DNA of 64,000 bases, taken from contig NZ_CP045072.1 in the NCBI RefSeq assembly GCF_009301415.1, positions 1,355,001 to 1,419,000 of the forward strand, read 5' to 3'. The translations under genes and the position numbers were made by a program. The DNA comes from Paracoccus kondratievae. GTDB lineage: Bacteria; Pseudomonadota; Alphaproteobacteria; Rhodobacterales; Rhodobacteraceae. The notes below the pieces were generated by a model, which worked only from the letters and a program-made list of their open reading frames with translations, had not been told where the DNA came from and ran no database searches. This document shows positions 17,026 through 26,042 of this stretch, piece after piece; position 1 is the stretch's first letter, and each line of letters opens with the position of its first letter.

Positions 17026-18771
17026 TCAGCGCATTTCCTTGGCCGGAGTCACTCCCAAGATACCAAGGCCGGCCGAAATGACAACGCCGACAGACCGTAC
17101 AAGGGCAATTTTCGCGGCGGTCGCCTGCGAATCCCCGTCCTGCAGAAAGCGCAGGGCCGGTTCGTCATTGCCGCGGTTCCACAGCGAATGCAGCGCAGAG
17201 GCGATATCGTAGAGGAAGAAAGCGACCCGATGCGGCTCATGCGCCCGGGCGGCGATTTCGACCGTGCGTGGCCATTCTGCAACTTTCCGGGCCAGATCCA
17301 GCTCGGCCGGATGCGAAATTTGCGCCAGATCCGCCTTCGAAAGCGCCGCGTCCGAGGTATCGACGCCCATTTCGCCCGCCTTGTTCAGGACCGAGTTCAC
17401 CCGGGCGCTGGCATATTGAACGTACCAGACCGGGTTGTCCTTGGACTGCTCAAGCACCTTGTCAAAGTCGAAATCCAGCGCCGCATCGTTCTTGCGCGTC
17501 AGCATGTGGAAACGGGTGACATCCGAGCCGGCCTGCTCGACCACATCGCGCAGGGTGACAAAGGTCCCGGCGCGCTTGGACATCTTGAAGGGCTCGCCGT
17601 TCTTGAACAGCCGCACAAGCTGGATCAGCTTGACATCCAGCGGCACCCGGCCATTCGACAGCGCCTTGACGGCAGCGGTCATACGCTTGACATAACCGCC
17701 ATGGTCGGCGCCGAACACGTCGATCAGCGCGTCAAACCCGCGGTCGATCTTGTCCCAGTGATAGGCAATGTCCGGGGCGAAATAGGTCCAGCTGCCGTCC
17801 GATTTCTTGACCGGGCGATCCACATCGTCACCATGCGCGGTCGAGCGGAACAGAGTTTGTTCGCGCGGCTCCCAATCCTCGGGGGTCTTGCCCTTTGGCG
17901 GCTCAAGCACGCCCTCATAGATCAGGCCGGCTTCGCGCAGCCGCGCGATTGCAGCCTCGATCCGGCCAGTGCCGTAAAGCGCCTTTTCGCTTGAGAACAC
18001 ATCCATATGGACATTGAGCAGCGCCAGATCCTCGCGGATCATCTGCATCATCGCGTCGGTGGCGAATTCACGCACCTCGGCCAGCCATTCGGATTCCGGC
18101 TTGTCGAGCAGGCTTGTGCCGTATTTCTCTTTCAGCGCCTCGCCGACCGCGATCAGATAGTCGCCGGGGTAAAGTCCGTCGCGGATCTCGGGCTCAAGGC
18201 CGTTCGCCTCGCGGTAACGCTCATAGGCCGAACGCGCCAGCACATCGACCTGTGCCCCGCCATCATTGATATAGTATTCGCGCGTGACATCATGTCCCGA
18301 GAAATCGAGCAGCGCCGCCAGCGCATCACCAAAGACCGCGCCACGGGTATGACCGACGTGCATCGGCCCGGTCGGGTTGGCGCTGACGAATTCGACGTTG
18401 ATCCGTTTGCCCTTACCCATGTCCGAGCGGCCGTAATCCGCCCCGACCTTCAGCGCGGCGCGGATCACACCCTGCCATTCAGAGGGCGCAAGGCGCAGGT
18501 TCAAAAATCCCGGCCCAGCCACCTCGGCCGAGGTAATGCGCGGATCGGCACCCAGACGCGCGGCCAGCGTTTCGGCGATCTCGCGCGGCTTCTTTCCGGC
18601 GGGCTTGGCCAGCACCATGGCAGCGTTCGTGGCCATATCGCCATGGGCCGGGTCCCGAGGCGGCTCGACCGTCACGTTCGCGGTGTCGAGGCCCGAAGGC
18701 AGCTCGCCCGCCTGTTCCATCTGTGCCAGCGCATCAAGGACCAGCGCACGGATATCCGAGAATAGGTTCAT
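17026..18771 (-). CDS. argS: Arginine--tRNA ligase
   Basis: Charges tRNA-Arg with arginine. It is a class I synthetase of 581 residues. The HIGH-type motif is [15 protein letters not shown] and the KMSKS-type motif is [10 protein letters not shown]. The N-terminal Arg-tRNA synthetase domain begins [15 protein letters not shown] and the C-terminal DALR anticodon domain holds [18 protein letters not shown]. The start at 18771 gives the canonical N-terminus; an ATG at 18780 would add three residues. The SPOR and nagZ genes follow 67 bases downstream on the same strand. Confidence 0.97.
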   Translation of the reverse strand: MNLFSDIRALVLDALAQMEQAGELPSGLDTANVTVEPPRDPAHGDMATNAAMVLAKPAGKKPREIAETLAARLGADPRITSAEVAGPGFLNLRLAPSEWQGVIRAALKVGADYGRSDMGKGKRINVEFVSANPTGPMHVGHTRGAVFGDALAALLDFSGHDVTREYYINDGGAQVDVLARSAYERYREANGLEPEIRDGLYPGDYLIAVGEALKEKYGTSLLDKPESEWLAEVREFATDAMMQMIREDLALLNVHMDVFSSEKALYGTGRIEAAIARLREAGLIYEGVLEPPKGKTPEDWEPREQTLFRSTAHGDDVDRPVKKSDGSWTYFAPDIAYHWDKIDRGFDALIDVFGADHGGYVKRMTAAVKALSNGRVPLDVKLIQLVRLFKNGEPFKMSKRAGTFVTLRDVVEQAGSDVTRFHMLTRKNDAALDFDFDKVLEQSKDNPVWYVQYASARVNSVLNKAGEMGVDTSDAALSKADLAQISHPAELDLARKVAEWPRTVEIAARAHEPHRVAFFLYDIASALHSLWNRGNDEPALRFLQDGDSQATAAKIALVRSVGVVISAGLGILGVTPAKEMR

Positions 18772-19051
18772 GGCTTCCATCCATAAGTCCGGGCCGGGAT
18801 AACGCTTGGTTATGGGGGCCGTCAACCGGGCCAGAGCCCGGGACAAGGCAGCTACGCATGACCGAAAAACCGGCATCAGATTGACGAAGGGCAGGTTTTC
18901 AGCTAGGCCCGCGCTGTCTGCATCCGGCAGGCAAGGCGAGGGGCGTGCGGAAATTGCGTCCCGAACGGCTGATCATCCCGGTGACCGGGTGGGCGGCAAT
19001 GGACGCAAAGGACGGCGCGGCATGGTCCGCGCATTGATACGAAAGCCCTGA

Positions 19052-21109
19052 ATGACCAAATTTTCTGATCTGAAGCTTGACCCCAAGGTTCTGAAAGCCA
19101 TTGCCGAGGCAGGCTATGAGGCCCCGACGCCGATTCAGGCCGGGGCGATTCCCCCTGCGCTCGAAGGGCGGGACGTGCTGGGCATTGCTCAGACCGGCAC
19201 CGGCAAGACCGCAAGCTTCACTTTGCCGACGATCACCCGCCTTGGCCGTGGCCGGGCGCGGGCGCGTATGCCGCGCAGTCTGGTTCTGTGCCCGACGCGC
19301 GAACTGGCCGCGCAGGTGGCCGAGAACTTTGACATCTATGCCAAATACACCCGGCTGACCAAGGCCCTGCTGATCGGCGGTGTTTCGTTTGCGGAACAGG
19401 ACCGGCTGATCGACCGCGGCGTGGACGTGCTGATCGCCACCCCTGGCCGCCTGCTTGATCATTTTGAGCGTGGCAAGCTGTTGCTTACGGGCGTCGAGAT
19501 CATGGTCGTCGATGAGGCCGACCGGATGCTCGACATGGGCTTCATCCCCGATATCGAGCGTATCTTCCAGCTGACGCCCTTTACCCGGCAGACGCTGTTT
19601 TTCAGCGCCACCATGGCGCCCGAGATCGAGCGTATCACCGACACCTTCCTGCATTTGCCCGAGCGGATCGAGGTTGCGCGCCAGGCAACCACCAGCGAGA
19701 CGATCACCCAAAAGCTCGTCGAACTGACGCCCACCCGCCGCGATCAGACCGCCAAGCAAAAGCGCGAGTTGCTGCGCGCCCTGATCCACGCCGAAGGCGA
19801 GGGGCTCAAGAACGCGATCATCTTCTGCAACCGCAAGACTGACGTGGATATTGTCGCCAAATCGCTCAAGGTGCACGGCTTTGACGCTGCGCCTATCCAT
19901 GGCGATCTGGACCAGCGTCACCGCATGGCGACACTCGATGGCTTCCGCGACGGCACTTTGCGTTTCCTCGTCGCCTCGGATGTGGCGGCGCGCGGGCTTG
20001 ATATTCCGGCGGTCAGCCACGTCTTTAACTTTGACCTGCCGAGCCATGCCGAGGACTACGTCCACCGCATCGGCCGAACTGGCCGGGCCGGCCGTCAGGG
20101 CACCGCGATCTCGATTTCGACGCCTGCGGATGAAAAGCTGCTTGGTGCGATTGAGGCGCTTGTCAAACAGGCCCTGCCGCGCGCGTCCCTGCCCGAAGGC
20201 TTTACGCTTTCCGCAGCCGCACAGGCTCCGGCACGTCCGGCGCGTGAAAATGGTCGCAAGGATCGTGGCCGCGACCGTGATCGCGACCGCCGCGGCCGTC
20301 GTGACGACAGCGAACAGCGTCCCCCCGCCCCGGTCGAAGAGGTGCAGGTTGTGGCCCATCCCGTCGAACCCGTCGAGCGTCGCCATGACCGGCGTGAACG
20401 TCATGGAGAACGTCACGACCGCCATGACCGTCACGACCGGCGCACGGACCGTCATCCGGTAGTCGGGATGGGGGATCATATCCCGGACTTCCTGACCCGT
20501 ATTTTCCGCCCTGCCTTCCGCGACCCGATCGACGCGCAGGTCGAGCAGGTCGAGGCCACCCCGGCCGAAACCGTCGCACCGGTGAGCCATGGCAAGGTCG
20601 AAACCGCTCCGATGGCTGAGACACCTGCCCCCGAGGCTACGGCCCCAGCCCCGACGCCGCTTTCGGCAGAGGAAGCTGCTACCACCGCCGAAGCCACCCC
20701 CCCTGAGGCCAAGGTCCCTGCCCCTGCCAAACCGGCCCGCAAGCGCAAACCGCGCGCGCCCAAGGCCGAGGCCAAGGCAGAGCCTGCGCCCGAAGCAGCC
20801 GCCGAAGTGCAGGGGGCCGAAACAGTTTCGCCCAAACCGGCGACCGATGTAGCTGCCGAGACCGTCCCCGAGACGGCACCGGCGGCAGCGCCCAAGCGCA
20901 AGCGCAAGACGGCGCCCAAGGCAGCTGACAAGGCTGAGGAACAAACCGGGGCGAAACCTGCGGCCAAAGCACCCGCCAAACCGCGCGCGCCGCGCAAGCC
21001 CCGCACCAAGCCGGCAAGCGCCCCCGAGACCGGGACTGACGCTGGGGCCAAGGCGGAACCTGCCGAAGCCACCGCGCCGAACCCGGACGATACGGCAACC
21101 ACGACCTGA
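19052..21109 (+). CDS. DEAD-box RNA helicase with a long low-complexity tail
   Basis: RhlE-type ATP-dependent RNA helicase of 685 residues, likely acting in ribosome assembly, RNA decay or cold response. The core (1 to about 375) carries the Q motif TPIQAGAIPPAL, AQTGTGKT, PTRELAAQV, DEADRMLDMGF, FSATM, and HRIGRTGRAG. The remaining ~310 residues are disordered-looking: first an Arg/Asp/His-rich block with repeats of RHDR type (about 395-470), then an Ala/Pro/Lys/Glu-rich region resembling histone-like tails (about 500-685). Such basic tails raise RNA affinity in related enzymes. The tail is unusually long. The 280 bases upstream hold only a possible 30-codon open frame. Confidence 0.93.
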   Translation: MTKFSDLKLDPKVLKAIAEAGYEAPTPIQAGAIPPALEGRDVLGIAQTGTGKTASFTLPTITRLGRGRARARMPRSLVLCPTRELAAQVAENFDIYAKYTRLTKALLIGGVSFAEQDRLIDRGVDVLIATPGRLLDHFERGKLLLTGVEIMVVDEADRMLDMGFIPDIERIFQLTPFTRQTLFFSATMAPEIERITDTFLHLPERIEVARQATTSETITQKLVELTPTRRDQTAKQKRELLRALIHAEGEGLKNAIIFCNRKTDVDIVAKSLKVHGFDAAPIHGDLDQRHRMATLDGFRDGTLRFLVASDVAARGLDIPAVSHVFNFDLPSHAEDYVHRIGRTGRAGRQGTAISISTPADEKLLGAIEALVKQALPRASLPEGFTLSAAAQAPARPARENGRKDRGRDRDRDRRGRRDDSEQRPPAPVEEVQVVAHPVEPVERRHDRRERHGERHDRHDRHDRRTDRHPVVGMGDHIPDFLTRIFRPAFRDPIDAQVEQVEATPAETVAPVSHGKVETAPMAETPAPEATAPAPTPLSAEEAATTAEATPPEAKVPAPAKPARKRKPRAPKAEAKAEPAPEAAAEVQGAETVSPKPATDVAAETVPETAPAAAPKRKRKTAPKAADKAEEQTGAKPAAKAPAKPRAPRKPRTKPASAPETGTDAGAKAEPAEATAPNPDDTATTT

Positions 21110-21117
21110 TCCAAATC

Positions 21118-22650
21118 ATGGCCCGTCCGGCCCTCATGTCCTCGCCACGACGCGCGTTCTGGGCCGCTCTTGCCGCCAACGCAGGCCTTGGCGCGCTTGC
21201 GGCACTGGGTCAGGCGCCGTGGGAATTGTGGCCGCTGACGGTCATCGCATTGGCCCTTGTCTGCCGGCAGGTCGCAACGGCAGACACCGCGCGATGGGCC
21301 GCCTTGCAGGTCTTTGCAGCCGGGCTTGGGCACTTTGCCCTTGCCATGTTCTGGATCATCGAACCCTTTCTCGTTGAACCCGAGGTCTATGGCTGGATGG
21401 CCCCCTTTGCCTTGCTGTTCATGGCGGCAGGCGCAGCACTTTTCTGGACCATTCCTGCATGGCTTGCAGTGCGGATTGCCCCCGGCTTTCCCCGTCAGGG
21501 GGTGGCCTTTGCCGCGCTGATGGTCCTGTCGGACTGGCTGCGGGGCTGGATATTCACCGGTCTGCCCTGGGCGCTGACCGGCCATATCTGGATCAATACT
21601 CCGGCTGCGCAGATCGCAGCCACATTTGGCTCAATCGGCCTGTCGGCCCTGACCATGCTTGCCGCCGCCCTGCCGCTGATCTTTCATCGCCCGGGCCGGT
21701 TTGCAGCTCTGCCGGGCTGGGTCCTGTCGATCCTCGTCATCGCCACGGCATGGAGCGCGGGTCTCGCCCGCCTTGCCCAGCCACTGCCACCTGATACCGG
21801 GCTGCACCTGCGGCTGGTCCAACCTAATGCCACGCAGGCACTGAAATGGGATCCCGTGTGGTCCGAGGTCTTTTTCGGCCGCCTGCTTGAGCTTTCGGCG
21901 GCCCGCGACCCCGGCAAGCCCGCACCCGATGTGATGATCTGGCCGGAAACGGCGGTGAACTTCCTGCTGAACCAATCGGGAACTGCGGCGCAGGACATCT
22001 CGGCCTATGTTGGCGCGCCGGTCATTCTGGGCATCCAGCGCAGCGAAGGCAGCCGCTATTTCAACAGCCTGACCCAGTTTTCAGACGCCGGTATCGGTCC
22101 GGTCTATGACAAGTTTCACCTCGTCCCCTTTGGCGAATATACGCCATGGGGCGATGTGATGGCCCGTTTCGGCATCCGCGCCTTTGCCGCGCAGCATGGC
22201 TTTGGCTATTCTGCGGGTCCCGGCCCACAGGTCATGCGCCTGCCCGGCCTGCCTGCGATGCAGCCGCTGATCTGCTATGAGGCCGTCTTTTCGCGGCATC
22301 TGATTTCGGGCGAGGATCGGCCTGACTGGCTGTTACAGGTCACGAATGACGGGTGGTTCGGACAGATATCGGGACCGTGGCAACATCTGGCGCAGGCGCG
22401 GCTGCGCACTATCGAGTCAGGCCTGCCACTTATGCGGGCGGCAAATACCGGCGTCTCGGCAGTGATTGATGCACGCGGCGGGATCCGGGCCAGTCTGGGA
22501 CTGAACCTTACCGGGCGGATTGACGCACCCCTGCCCGGCGCGCTGCCCCCGACCCCTTGGTCACGCTGGGGTGACTGGCCGGCGGTGGCAGTGACGCTGG
22601 CAGTGCTTTTGTTTTGCCTGCGACGTGGGCGGGCCTCGCTGCGCTGTTGA
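21118..22650 (+). CDS. lnt: Apolipoprotein N-acyltransferase
   Basis: Adds the third acyl chain to outer-membrane lipoproteins, working in the inner membrane. It has 510 residues. About eight hydrophobic segments occupy the first ~220 residues. A nitrilase-type domain follows with catalytic Glu in MIWPETAVNFLL, Lys in VYDKFHLVPFGEYTPWGD and Cys in PLICYEAVFS. A final membrane segment is near the C-terminus (AVAVTLAVLLFCLRR). It follows the helicase gene by 8 bases, so the two are probably co-transcribed. Confidence 0.95.
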   Translation: MARPALMSSPRRAFWAALAANAGLGALAALGQAPWELWPLTVIALALVCRQVATADTARWAALQVFAAGLGHFALAMFWIIEPFLVEPEVYGWMAPFALLFMAAGAALFWTIPAWLAVRIAPGFPRQGVAFAALMVLSDWLRGWIFTGLPWALTGHIWINTPAAQIAATFGSIGLSALTMLAAALPLIFHRPGRFAALPGWVLSILVIATAWSAGLARLAQPLPPDTGLHLRLVQPNATQALKWDPVWSEVFFGRLLELSAARDPGKPAPDVMIWPETAVNFLLNQSGTAAQDISAYVGAPVILGIQRSEGSRYFNSLTQFSDAGIGPVYDKFHLVPFGEYTPWGDVMARFGIRAFAAQHGFGYSAGPGPQVMRLPGLPAMQPLICYEAVFSRHLISGEDRPDWLLQVTNDGWFGQISGPWQHLAQARLRTIESGLPLMRAANTGVSAVIDARGGIRASLGLNLTGRIDAPLPGALPPTPWSRWGDWPAVAVTLAVLLFCLRRGRASLRC

Positions 22651-22684
22651 CGGCAAGGGGTCCGTCCTCTAACGCTTCGTCTTG

Positions 22685-22731
22685 ACCGTCACAACGGCTT
22701 CCTGGCGTGACGGCGTCATTTTAACGGAGCA
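22685..22731 (+). promoter_or_regulatory. SAM/SAH riboswitch in the metK leader
   Basis: P1 arms CGTCAC (22687-22692) and GTGACG (22707-22712) close the loop AACGGCTTCCTGGC, the signature of the Rhodobacterales SAM/SAH aptamer. The loop's GCTTCC can pair with GGAGC (22726-22730), forming the pseudoknot that hides the metK ribosome-binding site. Binding of SAM would therefore block translation of SAM synthetase. Its position directly before metK agrees with the known class. Confidence 0.9.
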
Positions 22732-22736
22732 ATTTC

Positions 22737-23903
22737 ATGGCCAGACAGAACTATGTGTTCACCTCGGAATCGGTGTCCGAGGGCCATCCCGACAAGTTAT
22801 GCGATCAGATCTCGGATGCGGTGCTTGACGCGCTGCTGGCCGAGGATCCGGCTGCGCGCGTCGCATGTGAGGCTTTTGCCACCACCGGAACCGTGGTCAT
22901 CGGCGGAGAGATCGGGCTGAGCGATAAAAAGAAGCTTGGCGAATACATGGGGCACATCAGTCAGATCGCCCGTGATACGATCCGCGATATTGGCTATGAA
23001 CAGGAAAAGTTCCATTGGAACACCTGCCATGTGCACAATTACCTGCACGAACAGTCGGCCCATATCAGTCAGGGCGTGGACCGCGACGGTGCCGGCGATC
23101 AGGGTATCATGTTCGGCTATGCCGTCGATGAAACCCCCGAGTTGATGCCCGCGCCGATTCAATATGCGCATGCGATCCTGCGTCGTCTGGCCGAGGCCCG
23201 CAAATCGGGCGCCGAGCCGATGCTGGGGCCAGACGCGAAGTCCCAGCTGAGCCTGCGTTACGAAAACGGCAAACCGGTCGAGATCACCAGCCTTGTGCTG
23301 TCGCATCAGCACAAGGATGAGGCCCAGACCTCGGATGATATCCGTGCCATCGTTGAACCCTATATCCGCGAGGTATTGCCCTCGGAATGGCTGACTGAGC
23401 GGACAGAATGGTGGGTGAACCCGACCGGGACTTTCGTCATCGGCGGGCCGGACGGCGACGCAGGTCTGACCGGGCGCAAGATTATCGTCGACACCTATGG
23501 CGGCGCCGCCCCGCATGGTGGCGGTGCTTTCTCGGGCAAGGACCCGACCAAGGTCGACCGCTCGGCCGCCTATGCCGCACGCTATCTGGCCAAGAACGTG
23601 GTCGCCGCGGGGCTGGCAAAGCGCTGCACCATCCAGCTGTCCTATGCCATCGGCGTGGCAAAGCCGCTGTCGATCTATGCCGATACTTTCGGGACCAGCG
23701 AAATCCCCGAGGCCGAGATCGAACGCGCCATCTCACGCGCCATGGATCTGACACCGCGCGGGATCCGCGAGCATCTGGATCTGTGCCGCCCGATCTATCG
23801 CCGCACCGCTGCCTATGGCCACTTTGGCCGGGCGCCGGAAGCTGATGGTGGATTCTCGTGGGAGCGGACGGATCTGGCTGAGGCCATCAGGCGGGAATTG
23901 TAA
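22737..23903 (+). CDS. metK: S-adenosylmethionine synthetase
   Basis: Makes SAM from methionine and ATP. It has 388 residues, normal length. Motifs: [20 protein letters not shown] (ATP/metal), [12 protein letters not shown] and the P-loop-like [19 protein letters not shown]. The ATG is 6 bases after the GGAGC that is sequestered in the upstream riboswitch, so product feedback on translation is expected. A terminator follows. Confidence 0.98.
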   Translation: MARQNYVFTSESVSEGHPDKLCDQISDAVLDALLAEDPAARVACEAFATTGTVVIGGEIGLSDKKKLGEYMGHISQIARDTIRDIGYEQEKFHWNTCHVHNYLHEQSAHISQGVDRDGAGDQGIMFGYAVDETPELMPAPIQYAHAILRRLAEARKSGAEPMLGPDAKSQLSLRYENGKPVEITSLVLSHQHKDEAQTSDDIRAIVEPYIREVLPSEWLTERTEWWVNPTGTFVIGGPDGDAGLTGRKIIVDTYGGAAPHGGGAFSGKDPTKVDRSAAYAARYLAKNVVAAGLAKRCTIQLSYAIGVAKPLSIYADTFGTSEIPEAEIERAISRAMDLTPRGIREHLDLCRPIYRRTAAYGHFGRAPEADGGFSWERTDLAEAIRREL

Positions 23904-23964
23904 GGCAATGGGGGGCTTTGCCCCCGCGCGTTCCGCGCTCCCCCAGGATATTTGGACACGAAAG

Positions 23965-23996
23965 AAGCCAAGGGTGGGTTGCCCTTGGCTTTTTTC
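23965..23996. terminator. Terminator between metK and the convergent J-domain gene
   Basis: AAGCCAAGGG and CCCTTGGCTT flank a 7-base loop and are followed by TTTTT on the plus strand. It probably serves both converging transcripts. Confidence 0.85.
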
Positions 23997-23998
23997 GG

Positions 23999-24625
23999 TC
24001 AGTCCTTGAAGCTGCGGCTGTCCTTGATCTGGTCCCAGGCCCAGACCACCTCTTGCAAGCGTTCTTCGTCTGAGCGGTCACCACCGTTCATATCAGGATG
24101 AAGATCCTTGACCAGGGATTTGTATTGCTTGCGGATTTCTCCGCGGGTCCAGGTTTCCTTGGCCTCAAGGATTTCAAGGGCGCGGCGTTCTGTCGGCGGC
24201 AGTTTACGGGCCGTCTGGGTGCGGACTTCGGGATTGGTGCCGTTCGCGCCCAGAATCTCGAGCGGGTCGTCGATGCCGTGACGCGCCCATTTACGTTCTT
24301 GCGTGGCGCGGCCAAAGGGTTTGGTCGGACGCTCCCACACCGTGGCATTGTCCAGAAACTCCTGGAATTCGGCCTCGGACTGACCTTGGAAATAATTCCA
24401 GTTCAGGTTGTATTCGCGGACGTGTTCCTTGCAGAACCAGTAGTAATCATCAAGTGCACGCGGCGATTTGGGTGCACGATACTGGCCCGGCTCGGTGCAG
24501 CCGGCCTTGTCGCACCGCCGGGTCGAGGTCTCGAACGCACCCGACATGCCACGCCGGCCCTTTGCCCGGCGCTTTTTGTCCGCAGCTGCGGAAATATCGA
24601 ATCCGAACGGGTCGCTGTTGCTCAT
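23999..24625 (-). CDS. J-domain protein with C-terminal DnaJ domain
   Basis: A 208-residue co-chaperone-like protein. Residues 1 to about 140 are a lineage-specific N-terminal region (MSNSDPFGFDISAAADKKRR, with CDKAGCTEPGQYRAPKSPR). The C-terminal ~65 residues form a J domain with IRKQYKSLVKDLHPDMNGGD, where the HPD tripeptide at 176-178 stimulates DnaK ATPase. The reversed order, J domain last, separates it from DnaJ proper. The start at 24625 is chosen because upstream in-frame residues cross into the divergent bolA region. A Cys pair early in the protein could bind metal (inference). Confidence 0.87.
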   Translation of the reverse strand: MSNSDPFGFDISAAADKKRRAKGRRGMSGAFETSTRRCDKAGCTEPGQYRAPKSPRALDDYYWFCKEHVREYNLNWNYFQGQSEAEFQEFLDNATVWERPTKPFGRATQERKWARHGIDDPLEILGANGTNPEVRTQTARKLPPTERRALEILEAKETWTRGEIRKQYKSLVKDLHPDMNGGDRSDEERLQEVVWAWDQIKDSRSFKD

Positions 24626-24695
24626 TTGCCTGCCTTGTCCTGAACGGGACAGGCAGTTTAGGCTATTTCGCAGGACATGAAAGGGGGGCAAGCGA

Positions 24696-24947
24696 ATGAT
24701 CGCCAAAGAAATGCACAAAAGACTGGCCGCGCTGGAGCCCTCGCGTCTGGAAATCATTGACGAAAGCGAAAGCCATCGCGGCCATGGCGGCTGGCGCGAG
24801 GGCGGAGAGACCCATTTCCGCATCCGCATGGCAAGCCCGCAATTCGCCGGGCTGAACCATGTCGCACGTCACCGGCTGGTGCATCGCACCCTGGGCGATA
24901 TTGTGCCGCGCATTCACGCTTTGGCGCTGGAACTGGCGGAAAACTGA
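24696..24947 (+). CDS. BolA family protein
   Basis: An 83-residue protein with the BolA fold signature: RLEIIDESESHRGHGGWREG followed by HFRIRMASPQFAGLNHVARHR. BolA proteins pair with monothiol glutaredoxins through a shared [2Fe-2S] cluster and take part in iron or cell-shape control; the His residues in SHRGH and HRLVHR are the likely ligands. It has a good ribosome-binding site (GGGGGG 8 bases upstream) and is divergent from the J-domain gene with 70 bases between. Confidence 0.93.
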   Translation: MIAKEMHKRLAALEPSRLEIIDESESHRGHGGWREGGETHFRIRMASPQFAGLNHVARHRLVHRTLGDIVPRIHALALELAEN

Positions 24948-25028
24948 CCCGTTAGCGCACGCAGGCTTGCCCGTTCCGGAGCCGGGGCGTAGAAGCCCCG
25001 AAAAGCAGAAATCACAAGGAATTTTCGG

Positions 25029-25994
25029 ATGAGCTCGCCCAAGGATTTCAACGATCGCATGCTGTCGCTTGGCCTTGCCCGCGTCAGCGAGGCGGCCGCC
25101 CATGCCTCGGCGCGGCTGATCGGCCGCGGTGACGAGAAGGCAGCCGACCAGGCCGCCGTGAATGCGATGCGCGAACAGCTGAACATGCTGGACATCAAGG
25201 GCGTCGTCGTTATCGGCGAAGGCGAGCGGGACGAGGCCCCGATGCTGTTTATCGGCGAAGAGGTCGGCTCGGGTCAGGGGCCCGAAGTGGATATCGCGCT
25301 GGACCCGCTGGAGGGCACCACCCTGACCGCCAAGGACATGCCGAACGCCCTGACCGTGATCGCCATGGCGCCGCGCGGCACCCTGTTGCATGCGCCCGAC
25401 GTTTACATGGAAAAGCTGGCCATCGGGCCGGGTTATCCCAAGGATATCGTCAGCCTAGACATGTCCCCGGCCGAGCGAGTGCGCGCGCTGGCCAAGTCCC
25501 GCGGCGTCAAGGACGGCGATATCACCGTCTGCATCCTTGAGCGTCCGCGCCATGAGAATCTGATCGCCGAAGTCCGCTCGACCGGGGCGGCCATCCGCCT
25601 GATCACCGATGGCGATGTTGCCGGTGTGATCCATTGCGCCGAGGCCGAACTGACCGGCATCGACATGTATATGGGTTCGGGCGGCGCGCCCGAAGGAGTT
25701 CTGGCTGCCTCGGCGCTGAAATGCATGGGCGGGCAGATGTGGGGCAAGCTGTTGTTCCGCAACGAGGATGAAAAGGCCCGCGCCGCCAAGGCCGGCATCA
25801 CCGATCTTGACCGTATTTATTCGCGCGATGAGATGGTGACCGCCGATGTGATCTTTGCCGCGACCGGCGTCACCAACGGCTCGATCGTGGCCGGCGTGAA
25901 GCGTGAGCCGCATTATCTGCAGACCGAAACCATTCTCATGCGTTCAAAAACCGGCTCGGTGCGGCGCATGATCTATCGCAATCCGATCCGCTAA
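25029..25994 (+). CDS. glpX: Class II fructose-1,6-bisphosphatase
   Basis: Gluconeogenic phosphatase, 321 residues. GlpX motifs include GEGERDEAPMLFIGEEVG, the metal-binding DPLEGTT segment, LITDGDVAGV, and MYMGSGGAPEGVLAASALKC. This Li-sensitive class replaces or supplements FBPase I and can also act on sedoheptulose bisphosphate in autotrophs. AAGGA lies 8-10 bases upstream of the start. recJ follows 48 bases downstream in the same direction. Confidence 0.96.
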   Translation: MSSPKDFNDRMLSLGLARVSEAAAHASARLIGRGDEKAADQAAVNAMREQLNMLDIKGVVVIGEGERDEAPMLFIGEEVGSGQGPEVDIALDPLEGTTLTAKDMPNALTVIAMAPRGTLLHAPDVYMEKLAIGPGYPKDIVSLDMSPAERVRALAKSRGVKDGDITVCILERPRHENLIAEVRSTGAAIRLITDGDVAGVIHCAEAELTGIDMYMGSGGAPEGVLAASALKCMGGQMWGKLLFRNEDEKARAAKAGITDLDRIYSRDEMVTADVIFAATGVTNGSIVAGVKREPHYLQTETILMRSKTGSVRRMIYRNPIR

Positions 25995-26042
25995 GCACGG
26001 GACAGGGTTGAACAGCAGGCGGTCATGGGGGATGAAGCCCAC

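Noticed and set aside
18899-20944. Long open frame antisense to the DEAD-box helicase
   Set aside because: Gly/Arg/Leu-rich shadow of the helicase's low-complexity tail, with no motif or ribosome-binding site.
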